In this document: one piece after another, positions 1-5,063 of the stretch
Layout: every line of letters starts with the position of its first letter
How positions within the stretch are numbered: position 1 is the first letter of the stretch
Assembly (NCBI GenBank): GCA_023445955.1
Contig: JAEXJH010000179.1
Coordinates: 1-5,063, forward strand
Origin: Pseudomonadota bacterium
Lineage (GTDB): Bacteria; Pseudomonadota; Alphaproteobacteria; Caulobacterales; Caulobacteraceae
Length of the DNA stretch: 5,063 nt
Reading direction: 5' to 3'
Position numbers and translations under genes: made by a program
The notes under the pieces: model-generated
Database searches by the model: none
Seen by the model: only the letters and a program-made list of their open reading frames with translations
Told to the model about the DNA's origin: nothing

Positions 1-615
1 GTCATAGACCGAGCGGGCGAAGGCGAGATCCGCGGCGGTCTTCACCCGCCAGTCGAGCCGCGACCAGTCGCGGGGGGCCTTCAGGTGAGCCTGGCTCCAG
101 CGCTGGGGCTGGTTGCGGATGGCGGCGGTCGGCGAGACGCGGGCCTGCGGGTCGCGCTCCTCGGCGGCGGCCTCGCGCAAGACGCTGGCCTTGATCACCT
201 CGACCTCGAGACCGGCCGGGAAGGTGCGATGCACGCGGTTGGAGGTGTAGTCGGCGCCGCTGGCCAGGGCCATGCGGATGGCATCGTCAATGACCCCCGG
301 ATCCATGAACGGCGCGTCGCCCTTCAGGCGGACCACATGGCTGACCGAGCTGATCGCCTCGGCGCAGCGGGCGATGCGCGCCAGGATGTCGGCGCCGGCG
401 CCGCGATGCACGGTGTGGCCGCGCGAGACCAGGAAGCCGGCCAGGGCGTCGTCGACCGTCTCGTTGCTGGTCGCCACCATGATCTTCGAGAGACAGCGCG
501 CGCCGCGCAGGCGCTCCAGCTGGCGCACGATCATCGGCTCGCCCCGGAGGGTGGCCATCGACTTGCCCGGCAGGCGGGACGACCCCATGCGGGCTTGCAG
601 GACGGCGAGGATCAT
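1..615 (-). CDS. SpsF-like cytidylyltransferase family protein (3' end outside window)
   Basis: Reading the minus strand from an ATG at 615 gives 205 codons without a stop up to the left edge, so the C-terminus is missing; family members are usually about 230-250 residues. Residues 2-18 hold the nucleotide-binding signature LQARMGSSRLPGK of the CTP_transf_3/SpsF family. Residues 94-106 (VVRLKGDAPFMDP) match the metal/nucleotide-binding GDxPxxDP segment, and residues 120-139 (GADYTSN then TFPAGLEVEV) match the next conserved block. Family members transfer CMP to sugars, typically nonulosonic acids, for glycans of spore coat, flagellin or surface polysaccharide; the enzyme would be cytosolic. 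The start is supported by a GGGAGA ribosome site 6 nt upstream (plus-strand 622-627). Oddity: the C-terminal segment usually reading like VDxPEDL is VKTAADL here, with Lys192 in place of the usual Asp. Family assignment is firm; the substrate cannot be told. Confidence 0.88.
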   Translation of the reverse strand, partial: MILAVLQARMGSSRLPGKSMATLRGEPMIVRQLERLRGARCLSKIMVATSNETVDDALAGFLVSRGHTVHRGAGADILARIARCAEAISSVSHVVRLKGDAPFMDPGVIDDAIRMALASGADYTSNRVHRTFPAGLEVEVIKASVLREAAAEERDPQARVSPTAAIRNQPQRWSQAHLKAPRDWSRLDWRVKTAADLAFARSVYD

Positions 616-635
616 GACGCGTCTCCCTTTGTTGG

Positions 636-660
636 GATAAAGCTAGACCAGACTCATAAA
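636..660 (-). promoter_or_regulatory. Candidate housekeeping promoter of the SpsF-like gene
   Basis: On the minus strand GCTTTATC (plus 636-643) matches seven of eight positions of the Caulobacter sigma-73 -10 consensus GCTANAWC. Eleven bases further upstream, TTTATG (plus 655-660) is a weak -35 match to TTGACG (four of six). This would start transcription near 630, giving a leader of about 15 nt that carries the GGGAGA ribosome site. The surrounding spacer is clearly more AT-rich than the flanking genes. This is pattern matching only; the -35 is poor. Confidence 0.4.
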
Positions 661-702
661 ACCGATGTGAATCAGAAACTTACAGGTCGCTAACCCGCAT
701 GC

Positions 703-717
703 TTAATTCGCGGATAA
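703..717 (+). promoter_or_regulatory. CtrA-like motif (TTAA-N7-ATAA)
   Basis: TTAA at 703-706 is followed after seven bases by ATAA at 714-717, one mismatch from the TTAA-N7-TTAA box bound by the cell-cycle regulator CtrA in Caulobacterales. It lies about 60 bp upstream of the candidate -10 of the SpsF-like gene, further than many activating CtrA sites. A one-mismatch match to so short a motif can arise by chance, especially in an AT-rich spacer, so this is only a candidate. Confidence 0.2.
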
Positions 718-728
718 CGAGGCGCGCG

Positions 729-754
729 AAAAAGGCGGCTGGTTGAGCCGCCTT
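729..754 (-). terminator. Rho-independent terminator of the aldo/keto reductase-like gene
   Basis: Read on the minus strand, AAGGCGGCT and AGCCGCCTT form a perfect 9-bp stem around the loop CAACC (stem arms at plus 746-754 and 732-740), followed by a run of five T (plus 733-729, two of them within the stem). It begins 28 nt after the stop codon at 783-785. The orientation fits termination of the minus-strand gene to its right, and it separates that gene from the SpsF-like gene. Confidence 0.85.
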
Positions 755-782
755 CACTGTCGCTGGTGATTCTAGAGGTGGA

Positions 783-1661
783 TCAGGCGACCCAACGTCG
801 CGGGTCGAGCGCGACCGGATCGTCGATGGCCATGTCGTCCCAGTCGAGATCCGGCGGCGGGCTGGAAGCCGCGGCGACCACGGCCGACAGCTCGGCGGCC
901 GAGTTGACGCCGACGATCACGGCCGAGCCTTCGGCGCGCGACAGGGCAAAACCCAGGGCGGCCTGGAGCGGATCCGAGCGACCCTCGGCGATCATCCGGC
1001 GCACGCGCGACAGACGGCCCGAGGCGCCCTTCAGCTGGGCCGGGACGCGGTCGGGCGGCAGGAACAGCAGGCCGTTCAGGAAGATCGAGCGCAGGTGCAC
1101 CTCGACGCCCATGCCGGCGATGCGTTGCAGCGAGCCGTCGGCCAGCAGGCGCTGGTCGAGCAGCGAGGCCGGGGCTTGCAGGATATCGGGCTTGAAGCGC
1201 TTGGCGACGCCGACCGGATCGTCGGTGGCGTGGGCGGCGACGCCGATCTTGGCGAACAGCCCCTGGTCCTTCAGGCGGTGCAGGCGATCCCACAGGGCTG
1301 CGCCGTGCGGTCCGCACAGTTCCGAGGGCGAGTGGACGATGATCGAATCGGCGCGCTCGACGCCGATGCGGCGCAGGGCGGCGCGGGCTTCGGCCTCGAC
1401 ATAGTCGGGACCGCGATCGGCGCGAGCGGTGGCCAGGCAGACGCGGAACGGCACCGGACGCGGGATCAGGTCGCCCAGCAGGGTCTCGGCGCGGCCGAAC
1501 AGGCCCGAGGCGTCCAGCACCGACAGACGGGCGCGGGCGGCGATATTGAGAATGTCGCGTGCTTCGGCTTCAGGCGAGCGACCGCGCGGCGCCGACGAGC
1601 TACCGCCGTCGAGACCGAACTGGGCCGCAGCCAAACCGAGTTTTGAGACCGAAATGGACAT
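783..1661 (-). CDS. Aldo/keto reductase-fold protein with degenerate active site
   Basis: The product is about 292 residues, a normal length for the aldo/keto reductase (AKR) barrel. Family landmarks are the N-terminal LGLAAAQFGLDGG (residues 8-20), LDASGLFGRAETLLG (49-63), SIIVHSP (106-112) and, near the C-terminus, AVIVGVNSAAEL of the cofactor-binding end. AKRs reduce carbonyls with NAD(P)H; this subgroup often sits beside SpsF-like proteins in sugar and glycosylation loci. Of the usual tetrad Asp-Tyr-Lys-His, Asp50 and His110 are present, but Tyr is Phe55 and the Lys position (usually S/T-T-K) reads ATA, with Ala79. Classical reductase activity is therefore doubtful. Start: ATG at 1661 is preferred for its weak upstream GGA; ATG at 1667 adds two residues, and a TTG at 1709 would add a cysteine-rich tail and is unlikely. 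A terminator follows the gene. Confidence 0.85.
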   Translation of the reverse strand: MSISVSKLGLAAAQFGLDGGSSSAPRGRSPEAEARDILNIAARARLSVLDASGLFGRAETLLGDLIPRPVPFRVCLATARADRGPDYVEAEARAALRRIGVERADSIIVHSPSELCGPHGAALWDRLHRLKDQGLFAKIGVAAHATDDPVGVAKRFKPDILQAPASLLDQRLLADGSLQRIAGMGVEVHLRSIFLNGLLFLPPDRVPAQLKGASGRLSRVRRMIAEGRSDPLQAALGFALSRAEGSAVIVGVNSAAELSAVVAAASSPPPDLDWDDMAIDDPVALDPRRWVA

Positions 1662-1757
1662 CGCCATCCGTGCGCAAACACAACAACAGACCGCGACGGT
1701 ACGCGCCAAGGTTTGAACATCCGGTTTCTGGAACCTTGCCGAGGCGTTAAAGTCGCC

Positions 1758-2735
1758 ATGATGACGACCGACCGCTCAGACGATGCTTGGCCCATGCACG
1801 GCATGGCCGACGACGCCCGTCCCGCCTTGGCGAAAGCCTTGTCCCGAGGGCCTGCGGCCCTGGCGACCATCACAAGTTTGGGCGGCGGCGGACCACGTCC
1901 GGTCGGGGCGCAAATGGTGTTCGGCGAAAATATTGTTTCGGGATTTTTGTCAGGCGGCTGCATCGAGGCCGATGTCGAGGTGCACGCCAAGGCTTGCCTT
2001 GAAGACGGCGCGCCGCGTCGGCTGATCTATGGCGAAGGCAGTCCCTGGCCGGACATCCGTCTGCTGTGCGGCGCGCGGATCGAGATCCTGGTCGAGAAGA
2101 TCGCGCCCGACGACGCCGCGGTTCGCACCTTGCTGGACCTGGCCGAGGCCCGCGCGCCCGCCTTCTGGGTCACGGATGGCTTGAAGCGCCTGTGCGTCGA
2201 GGAGCCCCAGGCCCTGTGGCCGGGCGCGTTCGAGCGGGCCTATGATCCGCCGCCGCGCCTGGTGGTGCTGGGCGGCGATCCGACCGCCCTGGCCGTGGCC
2301 AGCCTGGGCGCGCAGTCCGGCTTCGAAACCTTCCTGGTGCGCCCCAAGGGCCCGGCGACCCCGCCGCCCCTGGCCGGAGTCGCCTACAGCCGCGAGACGC
2401 CCGAGGCGGCGCTGGCCGGCATCGGCCTCGACGCCTGGACCGCCGTCGCCATCTGCGGCCACGACATGGAGGTCGACCACGCCGCGCTGATGACCGCCCT
2501 GCCCTCGCCCGCGCCCTATGTCGGCCTGCTGGGCGCGCGGCGGCGCTTGCCGGAGCGGATCGCGCGGCTGAAGGCCTCGGGCCTGACCGACCGCGACTTC
2601 GCCAAGCTGCGCGCCCCGATCGGCCTGGACCTAGGCGGCAAGGCCCCGTTCGAGGTCGCCGTGGCGGTGATCGGCGAGATCATGGCCACGCGCCACGGCC
2701 AGCCGGCGCTGGAGCGTAGGACGGTCGAGGCCTAG
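1758..2735 (+). CDS. XdhC/CoxI-family molybdenum hydroxylase maturation protein
   Basis: The 325-residue product has the two-part XdhC layout. The N-terminal XdhC_CoxI domain (about residues 17-85) carries ALATITSLGGGGPRPVGAQM (34-53) and SGGCIEADV (65-73) with the conserved Cys68; LCGARIEILVE follows at about 103-113. The C-terminal Rossmann-like XdhC_C domain starts near LVVLGGDPTA (168-177) and ends with PYVGLLGARRR and PIGLDLGGKAPFEVAVAVIGEIMA. XdhC proteins bind molybdenum cofactor, assist its sulfuration and deliver it to xanthine dehydrogenase-type enzymes in the cytosol. No hydroxylase subunit is encoded in the window, so the client is unknown. Start: tandem ATGs at 1758 and 1761 both fit; a TTG at 1713 would extend the protein by 15 unconserved residues. 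A GAGG lies 13 nt upstream, so the ribosome site is weak. The gene is divergent from the reductase-like gene and convergent with the creatininase-like gene. Confidence 0.9.
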   Translation: MMTTDRSDDAWPMHGMADDARPALAKALSRGPAALATITSLGGGGPRPVGAQMVFGENIVSGFLSGGCIEADVEVHAKACLEDGAPRRLIYGEGSPWPDIRLLCGARIEILVEKIAPDDAAVRTLLDLAEARAPAFWVTDGLKRLCVEEPQALWPGAFERAYDPPPRLVVLGGDPTALAVASLGAQSGFETFLVRPKGPATPPPLAGVAYSRETPEAALAGIGLDAWTAVAICGHDMEVDHAALMTALPSPAPYVGLLGARRRLPERIARLKASGLTDRDFAKLRAPIGLDLGGKAPFEVAVAVIGEIMATRHGQPALERRTVEA

Positions 2736-3487
2736 GCCGGCGCCGTCTCGGCCCCGAACGCGGCGATGTCTTCCAGCAGGGCGTTGGCCGCCATGTTGAC
2801 CAGCTCGCCGCCCTTCTCGGGCGTGGCCTGGGCCGGGTCCGAACCCATGCGGCCGTCGGCGTAGCGGGCGCGGAAGTCCAGGGCCTCGCGGATCGGACCC
2901 GACGGCGCGATCTGCGGCTCATAGGCCGTGGTTTTGATCGTCTCGGGATAGGCCCACTGGGTCACGGCGATCTCGGACGGGGTCGCGTGGCTGCCGTGGC
3001 CGACGGGGAATTGGCGGTTGGCCAGGGCGTTGACGCCGGCCAGGTCCCACCAGTTCTTCAGCTTCAGGGCGAATGGCGCGCGCTGCTGGCGGAAGCTGTA
3101 GTCGGCATAGATCTCCGAGAAGGCCGCCTCGATCGAGGCGACGTTGCCGCCGTGGCCGTTCAAGAAATAGATCCGCGTGAAGCCGTGGGCGCCCAGCGAC
3201 CGCACCCAGTCGCCAATCGCGGCGATGAAGGTCGAGGGCCGCAGGAAGATGGTGCCCGGGAACGCCAGGTGGTGCTGAGCCATGCCGATGTTGAAGGTCG
3301 GAGCCACCAGGATCCGATCGCCGGCCCGCTTGCTGGCCTCGTGGGCGATGATCTCCGGGCACAGCCAATCGGTGCCCAGCAGGCCCGTCGGCCCGTGCTG
3401 CTCGTTCGAGCCGATCGGCACGACGACGGTCGGGCTGGTCTTGATGCGCGCTTCGATCTCGGACCAGGTGGACAGGGCCAGCAGCAT
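2732..3487 (-). CDS. Creatininase-family metal-dependent amidohydrolase
   Basis: The 251-residue product matches the creatininase family (PF02633) over its whole length. Metal-site motifs are PIGSNEQHGPTG (Glu29, His31), TDW (Asp40) and FLNGHGGN (His112). AQHHLAFPGTIFL (70-82) and GHGSHATPSEIAVT (163-176, Glu172) are further family blocks. Family members open cyclic amides or cleave related C-N bonds: creatinine in true creatininase, formamidopyrimidine in riboflavin-type pathways, or a peptide in mycofactocin maturation. The general NGHGGN form instead of the NGHYEN of Pseudomonas creatininase argues against assuming creatinine as substrate. No signal peptide is visible, so it is probably cytosolic. 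The start is secure: AAGGAG (plus 3494-3499) lies 6 nt before the ATG. Its stop codon overlaps that of the convergent xdhC-like gene in a CTAG. Confidence 0.88.
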   Translation of the reverse strand: MLLALSTWSEIEARIKTSPTVVVPIGSNEQHGPTGLLGTDWLCPEIIAHEASKRAGDRILVAPTFNIGMAQHHLAFPGTIFLRPSTFIAAIGDWVRSLGAHGFTRIYFLNGHGGNVASIEAAFSEIYADYSFRQQRAPFALKLKNWWDLAGVNALANRQFPVGHGSHATPSEIAVTQWAYPETIKTTAYEPQIAPSGPIREALDFRARYADGRMGSDPAQATPEKGGELVNMAANALLEDIAAFGAETAPA

Positions 3488-3493
3488 GGGACG

Positions 3494-3499
3494 CTCCTT
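3494..3499 (-). promoter_or_regulatory. Ribosome binding site of the creatininase-like gene
   Basis: AAGGAG on the minus strand lies 6 nt before the ATG at 3487 and fixes that start. It is a near-perfect Shine-Dalgarno match, in contrast to the weak sites of the two preceding genes. Confidence 0.75.
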
Positions 3500-3544
3500 C
3501 TACGATACGTCCCTGGCTTACGCCCAAACCCGGAACAGGCCGAC

Positions 3545-3552
3545 CCTAAAAC
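3545..3552 (+). promoter_or_regulatory. Candidate -10 element for the GAF-HTH regulator gene
   Basis: CCTAAAAC matches seven of eight positions of the sigma-73 -10 consensus GCTANAWC. I found no acceptable -35 at the expected 10-14 bp spacing, so this may be an activator-dependent promoter or chance. A start near 3558 would give a leader of about 57 nt ahead of the ATG at 3615. It lies in the 127-bp divergent spacer shared with the creatininase-like gene. Confidence 0.25.
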
Positions 3553-3601
3553 GTCACACTTGCGCCGGACGCTGTCGCGGCGTCATGTTTCGAGCTCGGG
3601 C

Positions 3602-3610
3602 GAGGAGGAA
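3602..3610 (+). promoter_or_regulatory. Ribosome binding site that sets the regulator start
   Basis: GAGGAGGAA lies 4 nt before the ATG at 3615. This strong site favours 3615 over the in-frame ATG at 3585 and over much longer upstream extensions, which would overlap the divergent creatininase-like gene and add Arg-rich, non-family sequence. Confidence 0.75.
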
Positions 3611-3614
3611 CGCG

Positions 3615-4559
3615 ATGGCCGAACCGGGCCATGCCGAACGGGTGCTGTCGGTCTTGAGCGACGGCGCGGCCACGCCGCTGGCCGCCTCGTGGCGTCGCAG
3701 CCTGACCCAGCACCACCTCGATCCCGAAAACCGCAGGCCGCCCGAGACCCTGTCCGGGACCGAGCTGCGCCAAGCCCAGGAGCGGATGGGTCCGCTGTTG
3801 GCCGCCGCCCAGGACAATCTCGACGCCCTGTTCCAGGCCGTAGGCGATGGCGGCTGCTGCGTGCTGCTGACCGACGCGGACGGCGTGCCGGTCGATCGCC
3901 GGGGCGTGGCGGCTGACGATCCGGTCTTCCGCCGCTGGGGCCTGTGGAACGGCGCGGTATGGAGCGAGGCGCGCGAGGGCACCAACGGCATCGGCACCTG
4001 CATCGCCGAGCAACGGGTGCTGACGATCCATCGCGACCAGCACTTCCACACCCGCAATATCGGCCTGTCCTGCACCGTCGCACCGCTGTTCGACGCGGCC
4101 GGACGCCTGGCCGGGGCGCTGGACGTCTCCTCGTGCCGCTCGGACCTGCAAGGCCTTACCGGTCTGGTCGAGCGCGCCGTCACCGACGCCGCCCGCCGCA
4201 TCGAGACCCGCGCCTTCCGCGAGGCCTTCCCCCAGGCGCGGATCGTCCTGCTGCCTGAGACCGCCGCTGATCGCGCCTCGGTCCCGATGCTGGCCGTCGA
4301 CGGCGACGACGTGGTGATCGGCGCCACTCGCGCCGCGCGGCTGGCCCTGAAGCTGACTGATGAGACGCTGAAGCGCGGCCTGCCCTCCCCCGACCGTTCG
4401 GCGGACCTGGACGAAGCCGAACGCGCCGCCGTCCGCCGCGCCCTGACCCAGGCCGGCGGCAATGTCTCGGCCGCAGCCGGCCTGCTGGGCCTGTCGCGCG
4501 CCACCCTGAACCGCAAGCTCAAGCGCCTGGACCTGGCGCGCGGACGGGAATTCCACTGA
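3615..4559 (+). CDS. AcoR-type GAF-HTH(Fis) transcriptional regulator lacking the AAA+ domain
   Basis: The 314-residue product starts with the SWRRSL motif (residues 25-30) typical of AcoR-family N-termini. A GAF-type sensor follows (about 70-195), with CVLLTDADGVPVD (82-94), WSEAREGTNGIGTCIAE (116-132), HFHTRNIGLSCTVAPLFD (143-160) and GALDVSS (167-173). The C-terminus (about 265-304) is a Fis-type HTH_8, with GGNVSAAAGLLGLSRATLNRKLKRL. AcoR proteins are normally about 600 residues, with an AAA+ sigma-54 activation domain between GAF and HTH. Here only about 70 residues link them, with no Walker or GAFTGA motif, so sigma-54 activation is not expected. The protein is probably a cytosolic, effector-binding regulator of the downstream aldehyde dehydrogenase, acting at the palindrome just after its own stop. 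Effector and sign of regulation (activator or repressor) cannot be read from sequence. Confidence 0.88.
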   Translation: MAEPGHAERVLSVLSDGAATPLAASWRRSLTQHHLDPENRRPPETLSGTELRQAQERMGPLLAAAQDNLDALFQAVGDGGCCVLLTDADGVPVDRRGVAADDPVFRRWGLWNGAVWSEAREGTNGIGTCIAEQRVLTIHRDQHFHTRNIGLSCTVAPLFDAAGRLAGALDVSSCRSDLQGLTGLVERAVTDAARRIETRAFREAFPQARIVLLPETAADRASVPMLAVDGDDVVIGATRAARLALKLTDETLKRGLPSPDRSADLDEAERAAVRRALTQAGGNVSAAAGLLGLSRATLNRKLKRLDLARGREFH

Positions 4560-4562
4560 AGC

Positions 4563-4580
4563 TGTCTCAGATCTGAGACA
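4563..4580. promoter_or_regulatory. Perfect 18-bp palindrome, probable operator
   Basis: TGTCTCAGATCTGAGACA is an exact inverted repeat, two 9-bp arms with no spacer, starting 3 bp after the regulator stop and ending 94 bp before the aldehyde dehydrogenase ATG. Dyads with TGT/ACA ends are typical targets of dimeric Fis-type HTH proteins, and the neighbouring gene encodes one. It is a poor terminator: there is no loop unless the centre melts, and no T-run follows. The binding partner is inferred from position. Confidence 0.7.
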
Positions 4581-4663
4581 CACCGTGCGGCCGGGCTTCG
4601 TCTCGACGTCGCACCGCGCGGGAGCCGCGCCAAGGTCTTCTCCAAGACGCCCCTGACGGCGCC

Positions 4664-4670
4664 GGAGGAA
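4664..4670 (+). promoter_or_regulatory. Ribosome binding site of the aldehyde dehydrogenase gene
   Basis: GGAGGAA ends 4 nt before the ATG at 4675 and fixes that start. The 115-bp spacer upstream has the palindrome but no recognisable -35/-10 pair and no convincing GG-N10-GC sigma-54 promoter. Confidence 0.75.
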
Positions 4671-4674
4671 ACCC

Positions 4675-5063
4675 ATGACCAAGCCCGAATTCATCGAGTC
4701 CCTGTCGCGCCCGCCGTTCAAGACGCGCTACGACAACTTCATCGGCGGCCAGTGGGTCGCGCCAGCCGACGGCCGCTACTTCGACAACGCCTCGCCGATC
4801 CATGGCCAGAAGATCTGCGAGGTCGCCCGCTCGCAGGATATAGACATCGAGCGCGCCCTGGACGCCGCCCACGCCGCCAAGGCCGCCTGGGCCAAGACCC
4901 CCGCCGCCGATCGCTCGCGGATTCTTCTCCGCATCGCCGACCGCATGGAGGAGAACCTCGAGACCCTGGCCACCGCCGAGACCTGGGACAACGGCAAGCC
5001 GATCCGCGAGACCCTGGCCGCCGACATTCCGCTGGCCATCGACCACTTCCGCTACTTCGCCGG
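4675..5063 (+). CDS. NAD-dependent aldehyde dehydrogenase, acetaldehyde (AcoD/ExaC) type, 5' part
   Basis: The first 129 codons of an aldehyde dehydrogenase are present; the family is about 500 residues, so the catalytic Cys and Glu lie beyond the right edge. Visible landmarks are [12 protein letters not shown] (19-30), [10 protein letters not shown] (35-44), [16 protein letters not shown] (58-73), [18 protein letters not shown] (79-96) and [20 protein letters not shown] (103-122). The run [29 protein letters not shown] is characteristic of the subgroup acting on acetaldehyde and similar short aldehydes (AcoD, ExaC, AldB-like), which oxidises the aldehyde to the acid with NAD(P)+ in the cytosol during alcohol or acetoin use. 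An AcoR-type regulator immediately upstream on the same strand fits this role. The 115-bp gap and operator suggest its own controlled promoter. The exact substrate is not decided by this fragment. Confidence 0.93.
   Translation, partial: MTKPEFIESLSRPPFKTRYDNFIGGQWVAPADGRYFDNASPIHGQKICEVARSQDIDIERALDAAHAAKAAWAKTPAADRSRILLRIADRMEENLETLATAETWDNGKPIRETLAADIPLAIDHFRYFA

Noticed and set aside
85..693. Long plus-strand open frame over the SpsF-like gene
   Set aside because: It is the antisense shadow of a minus-strand gene with clear family motifs; its sequence is low-complexity Ala/Gly/Arg/His-rich and it runs into the AT-rich promoter spacer.
1703..1709. TTGGCGC on the minus strand as a -35 element for the reductase-like gene
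   Set aside because: It matches TTGACGS at six of seven positions, but no acceptable -10 lies 10-14 bp downstream, so no promoter is called.
3568..3584. Inverted repeat GACGC-N7-GCGTC ahead of the regulator as an autoregulatory operator
   Set aside because: The arms are only 5 bp, GC-rich and unlike the 18-bp palindrome; this is expected by chance in such DNA.
3282..3614. Longer N-terminus for the GAF-HTH regulator
   Set aside because: It would overlap the divergent creatininase-like gene, adds sequence unlike the family, and ignores the strong GAGGAGGAA site just before 3615.
4563..4580. Palindrome as a transcription terminator of the regulator gene
   Set aside because: The repeat has no natural loop and is followed by ACCGTGCGG and not by a T-run, so a protein-binding site is the better reading.
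3546..4721. 391-codon minus-strand open frame opposite the regulator
   Set aside because: High-GC antisense shadow; it matches no recognisable family and covers the regulator, operator and start of the aldehyde dehydrogenase.
4567..5046. Minus-strand open frame opposite the aldehyde dehydrogenase
   Set aside because: The plus strand has an unmistakable aldehyde dehydrogenase N-terminus with a good ribosome site; the minus frame is Gly/Ala/Val-rich shadow sequence.

Overview
The window is GC-rich, densely coding DNA, most like an alphaproteobacterium of the Caulobacter group. This rests on protein character, third-position GC bias, and upstream sequences resembling the Caulobacter housekeeping sigma-73 -10 element (GCTANAWC). 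The genus is an inference. I see no mobile element, CRISPR array, tRNA, rRNA or obvious horizontally acquired block.

Layout. (1) Positions 1-615, minus strand: 5' part of an SpsF-like cytidylyltransferase that runs off the left edge, with its own candidate promoter. (2) Positions 616-782: non-coding spacer holding that promoter, a CtrA-like motif, and a rho-independent terminator belonging to the next gene. (3) Positions 783 to about 1661, minus strand: an aldo/keto reductase-fold protein that appears to have lost two of the four classical catalytic residues. (4) About 1758-2735, plus strand: an XdhC/CoxI-family molybdoenzyme maturation protein, divergent from the reductase. (5) Positions 2732-3487, minus strand: a creatininase-family amidohydrolase, convergent with xdhC and sharing a CTAG stop with it. 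(6) Positions 3615-4559, plus strand: a GAF-HTH(Fis) regulator related to the AcoR family but without the AAA+ sigma-54-activating domain. (7) Positions 4675-5063, plus strand: start of an acetaldehyde-type NAD-dependent aldehyde dehydrogenase that runs off the right edge.

How the genes relate. The left pair (cytidylyltransferase and reductase-like protein) is of the kind found in surface or flagellin nonulosonate sugar loci, but a terminator separates them and they are probably transcribed independently. XdhC and the creatininase-like enzyme could both belong to nitrogenous-compound metabolism; they are convergent, so no operon is implied. The right pair is the clearest functional unit: the regulator gene is followed, 3 bp after its stop, by a perfect 18-bp palindrome and then by the aldehyde dehydrogenase. 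A simple reading is that the regulator senses a small molecule through GAF and controls aldehyde oxidation at that site.

I found no wholly new multi-gene system. The points most worth a second look are the palindrome with its AAA+-less regulator, and the degenerate aldo/keto reductase.
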